Origin: an uncultured Candidatus Nitrosopumilus sp.
GTDB lineage: Archaea > Thermoproteota > Nitrososphaeria > Nitrososphaerales > Nitrosopumilaceae
Assembly (NCBI GenBank): GCA_951812645.1
Contig: CATOSM010000001.1
Coordinates: 1,797,825 to 1,861,824 of the forward strand
Direction: 5' to 3'
Length of the DNA stretch: 64,000 nucleotides
The notes beneath the pieces are model-generated. The model saw only the letters and a program-made list of their open reading frames with translations. It did not search any database and was not told the DNA's origin. Numbering within the stretch: position 1 is the first letter of the stretch; the number at the start of each line of letters is the position of its first letter. This document shows positions 42,312-50,147 of this stretch, piece after piece. Both the position numbers and the translations under genes were made by a program.

Positions 42312-43813
42312 AAATCGTACTTTTAGTCTTAATAATTTCCGGATCGTCTGTTTCTCCCGTATTTGCTCAAGAATATCCTGATTTAGGAGTAAAAGTGGAG
42401 GTTGTAGCTGATGGTCTAGTCATCCCGTGGAGTATTGATTGGACTCCTGATGGAATGATTCTGTTTACTGAAAGGAATGGAAATCTGAGAGCCGTTGATA
42501 ATGGGGAACTGTTGCATGAGCCCCTGTTGTCATTAGGTGTTGGCGGCATTGAAGGCGGAATGCTTGGCGTCGCAGTTGATCCAAACCACTCAGAGAATAA
42601 CTTCGTCTATCTGTATTACACATACAACGAATTTTTATCTACGTACAACAAGCTAGTCCGTTATCAATTAAACGATGGACTTTTGATTGAAGATAAAGTT
42701 TTGATTGACGGCATTCCGGGAGGTCCGTTTCACGATGGTGGAAGAATCCAATTTGGCCCTGATGGAAAACTCTACATTACAACAGGGGAAGCTGGCAATC
42801 CTGATCTATCCCAGGATCTAAATTCTTTAGGCGGCAAAATTTTACGGATAAACTCTGATGGAACAATCCCTGGTGACAATCCTTGGAACGGCTCTTCAAT
42901 CTATTCCATAGGACATCGAAATCCTCAGGGAATTGACTGGGACAGTTCAGGAAATTTGATTGCAACAGAACATGGCCCCTCAGGATGGCGCGGAGTAGCA
43001 CATGATGAAATAAACAAAATCATCGCGGGCAAAAATTATGGTTGGCCTAATATTATCGGTGACGAAACGATGAATGGCATGCAAAATCCTATCTTACATA
43101 GTGGGGAAGACACATGGGCTCCGTCAGGCGCAGAATTTTACTATGGGGATAAAATCCCTCACTGGGTTGGAAAATATTTTGTTGCGACACTTCGTGGAAA
43201 TCATCTACATGTGATTGATTTTGATTTGCAAAACAACTCTGTGATTACCAACGAAAAAATCTTTCAAGATGAGTTTGGAAGATTGAGGGATGTTCAAACT
43301 GGACCTGACGGCTTTTTGTATATTTTGACTAGCAATCAGGATGGGCGAGGTTCCCCTGCCATAGGCGACGATAAAATTCTTCGGGTTCTTCCTTTAGACG
43401 GTGCTATTTCAAACACATACTCCTCAGAGATTCCTTCTAGCGAATCCATTCCTTCATGCTATGACGCGCTTTTGGTAACTGACTATGCCCTTTGCCACGT
43501 ATCTGACCCTCCTCCTTGCAATGACCCCTATTTTGAACAAGACGGATTGTGTATTGTCAAAAAAGCAACCGTATGCGAAGTTGGAATGCTACAAAACAAC
43601 AAATGCGTTCCAAATCCTGGCTTTTTTCGTGTGGATGATCCTGATTTTGGCTCTCAACATCTTTTGGCCGGCCAACCCGCTTCTGGTGATTTTAGAGAAT
43701 CCGGTGACGGTCTTAATTTGCTATACGTTTTTTCTAGTTTGAGTCTTGTAGGTATTGTTGTTGGGTTTTTTGTATTCAAAAAATTAAGGAATAAAAAATC
43801 AAAACATGGCTAA
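42308..43813 (+). CDS. PQQ-type sugar dehydrogenase-like exported protein
   Basis: A 501-residue protein of the soluble glucose/sorbosone dehydrogenase family. It has a signal peptide (IVLLVLIISGSSVSPVFA), then a six-bladed propeller with the family repeats: GGIEGGMLGVAVDPNH, YYTYN, GPFHDGGRIQFGPDGKLYITTGEAG, GHRNPQGIDWD, EHGPSGWRG and the Gly/Asp-rich end blades. A Cys-rich region (residues about 380-440) and a C-terminal membrane helix (LSLVGIVVGFFVFKKL) follow, so it faces outside and stays attached. Substrate and cofactor are not fixed. Confidence 0.9.
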   Translation: MKIVLLVLIISGSSVSPVFAQEYPDLGVKVEVVADGLVIPWSIDWTPDGMILFTERNGNLRAVDNGELLHEPLLSLGVGGIEGGMLGVAVDPNHSENNFVYLYYTYNEFLSTYNKLVRYQLNDGLLIEDKVLIDGIPGGPFHDGGRIQFGPDGKLYITTGEAGNPDLSQDLNSLGGKILRINSDGTIPGDNPWNGSSIYSIGHRNPQGIDWDSSGNLIATEHGPSGWRGVAHDEINKIIAGKNYGWPNIIGDETMNGMQNPILHSGEDTWAPSGAEFYYGDKIPHWVGKYFVATLRGNHLHVIDFDLQNNSVITNEKIFQDEFGRLRDVQTGPDGFLYILTSNQDGRGSPAIGDDKILRVLPLDGAISNTYSSEIPSSESIPSCYDALLVTDYALCHVSDPPPCNDPYFEQDGLCIVKKATVCEVGMLQNNKCVPNPGFFRVDDPDFGSQHLLAGQPASGDFRESGDGLNLLYVFSSLSLVGIVVGFFVFKKLRNKKSKHG

Positions 43814-43897
43814 TTTCCAAACCATTTCTTTTATTAATCTAAGAACACTTTATGAAGATCTTGTTTTGTATAGTATTGTGAAATATTTTGTTTTACG

Positions 43898-44503
43898 ACT
43901 CATCCTAAAACCGATCATTTTGTAAATAATTCGTGATAATCGGGATCTGACAATGGTTCTGCCGATGCATACTTCATGATTCACAAAGAAATGTCAGACA
44001 TTCGATGGAACACGATTGCACCACATCTGCCAAAACCTGCAAAAACCGGAAGGCCAGGATGCAATGACAGAAACACAATCAACGGAATATTGTTTGTCCT
44101 AACAACCGGTTGCAGGCGGGCAGACATGCCGGACAGATACGGTTCAAAATCCACCGCGCATCTGAGATTCTCAGAACTGCAGCAAAAGGGAATATGGAAA
44201 AGAATTCTATCCAGTTCAATCAAATCCGCACACAGACAGGGAAAAATCAACCTGCAAAAAATTTCAGTTGATTCATCATCAGTTGCCGCCAAAAAGGGGG
44301 AAGAAAACAGATTATGACGGGTTTAAGAAGATCCTGGGCACAAAGATTCACATTGCAGTAGACAGGACAGGACTGCCAATCTCAATTATGGCCAGTCCTG
44401 CAAATGGGCATGGCAGTACAAAATTCATCGATGTGTCAGAAGACATCTCAGAACTTGTAGATGATGATTTGATACGGCAGATCATCTCAGTGTATGCCGA
44501 CAG
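43898..44503 (+). mobile_element. Type A IS5-like element, 3' truncated
   Basis: The left end ACTCATCCTAAAACC and the type A transposase (MSDIRWNTIAPHLPKPAKTG to AVDRTGLPISI and DLIRQIISVYADR) are present. The element stops in the middle of the second Asp motif (GTATGCCGACAGG) at about 44503 and never reaches its right end. The frame breaks at the A5G5 run near 44291-44300. Truncated by the adjoining remnant of another transposase. Confidence 0.82.
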
Positions 44504-45050
44504 GATCATACTATTGCACAAAAAGAACCCAATTGCGCAGAAACTTCCTATAGTCGTATGTGCCGACATGAATTATCAGCTGACCTGTACTGCAATGTTG
44601 CATCATGGTATGCCAGCATGACGATCCTGATCTTCTGCCATTGTCGTAGAAGACAGATGCAGTTGCTCCGGCAGGTATCGTGTCAGGCGATATGGGCTTT
44701 GATGATGGGAACAGTCACGATGGCGCAAGAAGGATTGGTACGGCTGCAATCATTCCAACTAGACATGCAGACGATCCAACATGCAGAACGAGTGGAATTC
44801 ACAAAGGAGAAAGGGAACTCTCCAAAACAGCTGTATTCTCAGAGAAACAAGTCTGAGACAGTCCTTTTTGTTGCAGAGGGAATGATGTCCTGAGACATGA
44901 CATCAAGGAATGGTACCACTCTGGACAATGAAATATTGTCCAGGTTGATTGCATGCAATGCTTGTCGAGTTACTAAATTGGAATGTCTTATTAGGGGATG
45001 TTTTCTACAAGACCTGCAATATGTTAACACGAAAGAAGCACTTCTTGATA
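44504..45050 (+). pseudogene. Remnant of an IS4-like DDE transposase
   Basis: Broken frames encode parts typical of a larger DDE transposase: MGFDDGNSHDGARRIGTAA, IIPTRHADDPTC, and QRNKSETVLFV...SRLIACNACRV (the C-terminal QRNKxET). A related remnant at 59.28-60.13 kb has HQRNKTETIFSVIKRGFG and CRVLACNCHII, so both come from the same element family. Several frame breaks; no open gene. Confidence 0.55.
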
Positions 45051-45170
45051 TCAAGTTAACAGGATTTGGAGATCTTTGAGTTTTTCTTCAGCCGTTTTGA
45101 ATCCTGCTTGAGCATCAATATCATAACCCACCATTGCCAGGGTTGATGAAATTGCAGAGATGGTTCTCAT
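45051..45170 (-). CDS. Short hypothetical ORF or gene fragment
   Basis: A 39-codon frame: MRTISAISSTLAMVGYDIDA...EEKLKDLQILLT. It starts 6 bp from the end of a truncated IS and could be the 5' part of a larger gene, or a separate small protein. No family recognised. Confidence 0.3.
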   Translation of the reverse strand: MRTISAISSTLAMVGYDIDAQAGFKTAEEKLKDLQILLT

Positions 45171-45175
45171 TATCA

Positions 45176-45530
45176 ACTCATCCTAAAACCCTTCAATACA
45201 TCATGACGCATGCCTGATACACAAATCCAAGATAGTTGTCACAGTTCCCTTCGTATCTGACTGCCGTCCCGTAAAGTCCGCACTTGAGCCAGGCAAAGAA
45301 CCGTCCTGCAACAAATCCTGTCTTGCCATGGTGCCTTTGATTCCTGTTCTGTGCGATGTTCCTTGAGTTCTTCCTGTATGAAATGCGACAATTAATTTCA
45401 TGGCATCCAGGATAGTTCTTGACGCATCCTGCATTATGTCCTTTGCCCGCACCGGATGTTGAAATTTCCTTCATCATGTATTCATCCAGATATCCTGAAA
45501 CGGTTTACATAACGTCAATGAGTTTTGTGC
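45176..45530 (-). mobile_element. Type A IS fragment (3' half)
   Basis: On the minus strand this is the right-end part of type A: from about 45530 (near the TKFIDV codons) to the right terminus at 45176. It encodes NCRISYRKNSRNIAQNRNQ and RFFAWLKCGLYG. As in the copy at 46.6 kb, the catalytic Glu position reads VAG instead of VVE. The 5' half is absent, cut by the start of a type B copy. Confidence 0.8.
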
Positions 45531-45531
45531 A

Positions 45532-45880
45532 ACTTATCTTAAAACTAACCATTTGGACAATATTTGATGATCATATGGATCCATGAACCATTAGTTTCCA
45601 AACTGCACGTGAAATTCACTGAAATAACAGACAGACAATGGGACATGATAGAGCCATTGTTACCAAAACCTGCCACCACAGGACGTCCAAGAAGCAATGA
45701 CCGAATGGTTTTAAATGGAATCACCTGCGTGCTGGTTCCGGATGTGGATGGGGTGAGATGCCAAAAACATACGGTGATGACTCAACTGCCAACCTAAGGC
45801 TAAGAAGATGGCAGGAGTTTGGCATATGGAAAAAGATTTTGGGACGTGCAATCAAATCTGCACATAAATCAGTCAGAATG
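45532..45880 (+). mobile_element. Type B IS fragment (5' end only)
   Basis: It begins with the type B terminus ACTTATCTTAAAACTAACC and encodes MKFTEITDRQWDMIEPLLPK...WQEFGIWKKILGRAIKSAHKS in two phases (a frame break near 45745), then changes abruptly at about 45880 to unrelated sequence. It abuts the type A fragment head to tail, so the two partial copies form a joint. Confidence 0.8.
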
Positions 45881-45985
45881 CATCACAATTGGGTCAAAGA
45901 TGAATGGTTTCTACAGAACCCATTCTGTGATTGTATAAACAAAATTGACCAAAGATTTAATAACTGAATATATTTCACATGTGTC

Positions 45986-46129
45986 ATGGATGATATTATA
46001 TCCCAAACCAGGTTAATATCAAAAGAAGAAGTCGAAAAACTAAAGGAAAAATTTGCAAAGCAAGAAGATCTAATAAAAGGGGATTGTTTTTCAGATTTAT
46101 TAGATAACGTTGACAAGCATATCAATTAG
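45986..46129 (+). CDS. Small helical protein
   Basis: A 47-residue protein (MDDIISQTRLISKEEVEKL, then FAKQEDLIKGDCFSDLLDNV). TATA-like AATATATTTC lies about 20 bp before its ATG. The size and helical acid-rich look resemble antitoxins, but no toxin partner is recognised. Confidence 0.45.
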   Translation: MDDIISQTRLISKEEVEKLKEKFAKQEDLIKGDCFSDLLDNVDKHIN

Positions 46130-46188
46130 TGTATCTGATGAACGTGCCTTACAAGACATAGGCACTTTATTATTCTGCTCATGTTCAA

Positions 46189-46359
46189 ATGGATGATTTT
46201 TGGCAACACATAATTCAAAGAAAAGCAACTAATTCAGGTCATACTCCATCACAAGAAAGAATATTCCCAATTAAACCTAAAAACAAACTTTTACGCATGG
46301 TTTATGATGAAACTTCGGATTCAATTTTTTGCAAACTCGAAGTGCTAAATACTTGTTAA
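46189..46359 (+). CDS. Small hypothetical protein
   Basis: A 56-residue basic/polar protein (MDDFWQHIIQRKATNSGH, then YDETSDSIFCKLEVLNTC). No domain recognised. It lies 60 bp after the 47-residue gene on the same strand. Confidence 0.35.
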   Translation: MDDFWQHIIQRKATNSGHTPSQERIFPIKPKNKLLRMVYDETSDSIFCKLEVLNTC

Positions 46360-46392
46360 TTTCAACCAACAACTATCCATGTCACTAGACAA

Positions 46393-46609
46393 TCAGCGAA
46401 ACTCATGAAGTTTCAGAATATCATTTATCACTCTACATATTCTCTTATCAATACATTCTCTAGTTGTAATTTTTATAGAATCCTTTTCATTTACAATGAC
46501 TAGTTTCTCAATTCTCTCCCCAAGATTGTTTACAAAGTTTGGTTTTCTTGTAGATTGTTTTATCAAATCTAAATATTTATCATTACCTAAATTCAAATCA
46601 ATCTTAGCA
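46393..46609 (-). pseudogene. Hypothetical gene truncated by an IS
   Basis: An open minus-strand frame of about 70 codons: AKIDLNLGNDKYLDLIKQSTRK, then NNLGERIEKLVIVNEKDSIKI. It runs into the left end of the IS at 46610 with no clear start, so the N-terminal part was removed. No family recognised. Confidence 0.45.
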
Positions 46610-47482
46610 ACTCATCCTAAACCAGATCATTTGGTAAATTATTCATGACAATGCGGTCTAAAAATGGCATTCAGCAAACTATCTCATGATTCACAAAGAA
46701 ATGGCTGATTCCCAATGGAATACAATTATGCCATACCTGCCAAAACCGGCCAAGACAGGACGTCCAAGATGCGATGATAGAAATATCATCAACGGAATAC
46801 TCTTTGTCTTGACTACAGGCTTCAGGTGGGCATGTATGTCAGACAAGTACGGTTCTAAATCCACTGCATATCTCAGGTTCCAAGAGATGCAGCAAAAAGG
46901 AATGTGGAAAACAATTCTATCAAAACTAATTAAATTGGCACACAAGCAAGAAAAAATCAACTTACAAAAAATATCCATTGATTCCTCATCAATTGCAGCC
47001 AAAAAAAGGGGAGATGAAATTGGATATGAAGGATTCAAGAGGGTTCTGGGCACAAGGATTCACGTTGCAGTAGATGGCAATGGTCTGCCAATCTCAATTG
47101 TGTGCAGTCCTGCAAACCAACACGACAGTACCGAATTCGTTGGTGTGCTAAAAAGTATCTCAGATTTTCCAAATGATGATCTGATACGACAGATTGTCTC
47201 AGCATGTGCGGACAAGGGATATGATGCAAAATGCATCAGGAACTATCCGGGATGTCATGGAATTAACTGTTGCATTCCATACAAGAAGAACTCGAAGAAC
47301 ATTGCACGAAACAAAAATCAAAGGCATCATGGCAATACAGGATTTGTTGCAGGGCGATTCCTTGCATGGCTCAGGTGTGGATCTCAAAGGACTGCAATCA
47401 GATACGAAAGGAAGCGTGATGGTTGTCTTGGATTTGTCTGCTTGGCACGCACCATGATGTATCGGAGGGTTTTAGGATAAGT
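46610..47482 (+). mobile_element. Type A IS5-like element with one open transposase frame
   Basis: An 873-bp element with ends ACTCATCCTAAACC and GGTTTTAGGATAAGT. Unlike the other copies, its transposase is one uninterrupted frame. Its right end lies against the first codons of the dndB frame. Flanks (GCA/TGT) show no target duplication, which suggests recombination after insertion. Confidence 0.9.
46686..47480 (+). CDS. IS5-like transposase lacking the catalytic glutamate
   Basis: 264 residues in one frame: an N-terminal DUF4096-like part (WNTIMPYLPKPAKTGRPRCDDRN), the first Asp in ISIDSSSIAAKK (Asp99), HVAVDGNGLPISIV, and the second Asp in SACADKGYD (Asp176). The last acidic residue of the triad, Glu in RFVVERF of the other copies, is Gly here (GFVAGRF, residue 223). 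The frame is therefore complete but probably not able to catalyse transposition. Divergence from the other type A copies in this window is larger than among those copies. Confidence 0.85.
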   Translation: MIHKEMADSQWNTIMPYLPKPAKTGRPRCDDRNIINGILFVLTTGFRWACMSDKYGSKSTAYLRFQEMQQKGMWKTILSKLIKLAHKQEKINLQKISIDSSSIAAKKRGDEIGYEGFKRVLGTRIHVAVDGNGLPISIVCSPANQHDSTEFVGVLKSISDFPNDDLIRQIVSACADKGYDAKCIRNYPGCHGINCCIPYKKNSKNIARNKNQRHHGNTGFVAGRFLAWLRCGSQRTAIRYERKRDGCLGFVCLARTMMYRRVLG

Positions 47483-47502
47483 TGTCCACCGTTACCAGGG
47501 AT

Positions 47503-48606
47503 GTGTCTAGATCCCGAATTTATGAGCAATCAGTTGGAAGCGAGACATATGGATTTGACGCAATTCGAGGAACCCAAGCTAGGCGTGAATTTTATGTGGC
47601 AATGTGTCCTCTCAAAATGATTCCAAAATTATTCACATTCAATGATTACGACATTCCTCCAGAACTAAGAGCCCAAAGGACATTACGGGAATCTCGCATC
47701 CCTGCAATCAAAAATTACATCTTGAATAATCCTAAAGATTATGTCTTTTCTTCACTAACCACATCAGTTGACGGAGTGATGAAATTCACTCCTGCAGTAT
47801 CATTAGGTGAAGAAGGAAAACTTGGACGTCTTTACGTTAATATGAATTCCAGACTTTTGATAAATGACGGACAACACAGAAGAAAAGCAATTGAAGAGGC
47901 ATTAAAAGAAAAACCAGAACTAGGACATGAGATGATTTCAGTGGTATTTTTCCATGATGATGGATTAAAACGAAGTCAACAAATGTTTTCAGATTTGAAT
48001 AAAAATGCTATAAAGCCCACAAAATCACTTAACATATTGTATGATCATCGTGATGAATTTGCCAAACTCATTGTGAATTTAGCAAACACTATAGAGATAT
48101 TTCAAGGAAGAGTCGAGCTAGAAAAAACATCAATTTCTAATAGCTCAACTAAAGCATTCACACTAAATGGAATAGCCGATGCATCAATGAAGCTACTTGG
48201 ATTACGTAAAGGTAAAAAACTATCTGATGTTGAAGAAAAACTTGTAAAAGAATTTTGGGAAACAGTTTCAAAAAATATTGCCGAGTGGCAATTATTACTT
48301 GCAGATAAAGTAACAGCAAGAGAACTACGAAATAACTTTGTTCATACAAATACCAATTTACTTAACGCATTAGGAATCGTAGGTAAAATAATCATGAAAG
48401 AGTATCCCGATTCTTGGAAAGAAAAACTATGTAATCTTAAAAAAATAGATTGGTCCAGAAATTCTTCAGATTGGGAAGGGAGACTCATAATTAATGGTCA
48501 AATGCAAAAACATGCAGCAGGAATCGAACTTGCTGCAAATACAATTTTGCAAAAATGTGGGATTGAACTCTCTGAGGATAGGCAAAAAATAGAGGATAAG
48601 CTTTGA
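47503..48606 (+). CDS. dndB: DndB-like DNA phosphorothioation regulator
   Basis: A DGQHR-domain protein of about 367 residues. DndB binds upstream of the dnd genes and represses them, and it influences how much DNA is modified. The DGQHRRKAI motif lies near residue 129 of the longer frame; the conserved N-terminal stretch is FDAIRGTQARREFYVAMCPLKMIP. The frame extends into the IS at 46610-47482 (TTG at 47482). I choose GTG at 47503, the first start after the IS. The native promoter is probably lost and replaced by IS sequence. The stop overlaps dndC by 4 bp. Confidence 0.85.
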   Translation: MSRSRIYEQSVGSETYGFDAIRGTQARREFYVAMCPLKMIPKLFTFNDYDIPPELRAQRTLRESRIPAIKNYILNNPKDYVFSSLTTSVDGVMKFTPAVSLGEEGKLGRLYVNMNSRLLINDGQHRRKAIEEALKEKPELGHEMISVVFFHDDGLKRSQQMFSDLNKNAIKPTKSLNILYDHRDEFAKLIVNLANTIEIFQGRVELEKTSISNSSTKAFTLNGIADASMKLLGLRKGKKLSDVEEKLVKEFWETVSKNIAEWQLLLADKVTARELRNNFVHTNTNLLNALGIVGKIIMKEYPDSWKEKLCNLKKIDWSRNSSDWEGRLIINGQMQKHAAGIELAANTILQKCGIELSEDRQKIEDKL

Positions 48607-50147
48607 GTGAATCTATTTTTGAAAAGAAAAAATTAAGGGATATTTACGAAGAAGTCAGAACTGTTTATCTTAGTGACAATCGTCCTTGGATAATTGGATT
48701 TAGTGGTGGCAAAGACTCTACTTGCTTGGCACAAATTGTATGGCATGCATTATCTGAACTTTCTACAGAAAAACTACAGAAAAACATCTACATCATATCT
48801 TCTGATACCTTGGTTGAATCTCCTAAAATTGTTGAAAGAATACTCAGCTCATTAGATAACATTGAAAAATTTGCTGAAAAATCCCACCTACCAATATCTA
48901 CAAATCTGTTGAGACCACCCGTATCGGATACTTTTTGGGTGAGAATGCTAGGTTTGGGTTATTCTGCACCTACATCTCAGTTTCGTTGGTGTACTGAGAT
49001 GTTAAAGATCAACAATGCAGACAGATTCATCAAAGAAAAAGTATCAGAATATGGGGAGGCAATTGTTCTTTTAGGAATGAGAAGAAGCGAAAGCACTGCA
49101 AGAAAACAGGTAATGGACCTCTATAAAATCAAAAATAGTCTGCTATCTCGTCATTCTCAGCATGCACAAACCTATGTGTATACTCCACTAGAAGATTTTA
49201 CATCTGAAGATGTGTGGAATTATCTTTTACAAAACAAAAATCCATGGGGAGAACAAAATAGAGACCTTCTTGCATTATACCAAGATGCAAATGCTGCAGA
49301 ATGTCCTCTAGTAGTGGATACAACCACACAATCATGTGGTAATGGTAGATTCGGATGCTGGACATGTACTGTGGTTGACAAAGACAAAACTTTAGGAAAT
49401 TTTATTGAAAAAGGTGATGAATGGATGGAAACACTAGTAGAATTACGTGCAGAACTTAAAAAAACTCAAGACCCAGAACAATGGGGGAAAGTTAGAGAAT
49501 CAAAGAGAAGACATGGAAGAGTTGAATTAAAACAACATGGCAATTTTAAATGCAATAAATGTGAAACAGAAAATGAACCTTCATCTAAAAAATGTAAAAA
49601 TCCTAAATGTAAAGCACCACTAATCAACTACACACCAGGCCCATATACTATGGACTTTAGAAAGCAATTTTTGCAAAAATTACTTGAAGGTCAATTAAAA
49701 ATTCAAAGAGAAGGACCAGATCCCAACATGAAATTAATTTTAGATGAAGAGATTCATGAGATTCAGAGAATCTGGAGAATGGAACAAGGAGATTGGCAAA
49801 ATTCTACCTATCAAATTTATGAAAAAATTACTGGAAAGAAATTAGAATCAGTAAAAGAAGATATGGGAGGGTTTGGAGAAATGGAGCAAAATATCCTAGA
49901 ACAAGTATGCACTCAACATGGCATTCCAACTAAACTAGTTAGCAACTTACTCAATGTAGAATTTGAAACACAGGGTGCAACAAGACACTCTAAAGTTTAT
50001 AGTAAAATAAAGACAGAACTCTCAAAGGAATGGCGAGAAGACATGACACAAATTATGAGTGATCTACAAAAAGAAAAAGAAGACAGAGATGTTGTTCCAG
50101 CAACAAAATACGATCAAAGTAGGAGAAAAATAGATGCTTCTGACTAA
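48603..50147 (+). CDS. dndC: DndC, phosphorothioation sulfur-transfer ATPase
   Basis: A 514-residue PAPS-reductase-like Fe-S protein that activates DNA and passes sulfur to the backbone. The PP-loop is SGGKDST at 34-40. Cysteines for the [4Fe-4S] cluster are Cys130 (FRWCTEM), Cys245, Cys252 and Cys255 (SCGNGRFGCWTC). An extra four-Cys zinc ribbon lies at 317-336 (CNKC...CKNPKC). TTG start overlapping dndB by 4 bp; its end overlaps dndD by 14 bp. It is the diagnostic gene of the cassette. Confidence 0.95.
   Translation: MSESIFEKKKLRDIYEEVRTVYLSDNRPWIIGFSGGKDSTCLAQIVWHALSELSTEKLQKNIYIISSDTLVESPKIVERILSSLDNIEKFAEKSHLPISTNLLRPPVSDTFWVRMLGLGYSAPTSQFRWCTEMLKINNADRFIKEKVSEYGEAIVLLGMRRSESTARKQVMDLYKIKNSLLSRHSQHAQTYVYTPLEDFTSEDVWNYLLQNKNPWGEQNRDLLALYQDANAAECPLVVDTTTQSCGNGRFGCWTCTVVDKDKTLGNFIEKGDEWMETLVELRAELKKTQDPEQWGKVRESKRRHGRVELKQHGNFKCNKCETENEPSSKKCKNPKCKAPLINYTPGPYTMDFRKQFLQKLLEGQLKIQREGPDPNMKLILDEEIHEIQRIWRMEQGDWQNSTYQIYEKITGKKLESVKEDMGGFGEMEQNILEQVCTQHGIPTKLVSNLLNVEFETQGATRHSKVYSKIKTELSKEWREDMTQIMSDLQKEKEDRDVVPATKYDQSRRKIDASD

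Noticed and set aside
47482..47502. TTG at 47482 as the natural dndB start
   Set aside because: This codon belongs to the last bases of the inserted IS, so it cannot be the ancestral start, though it might be used now.
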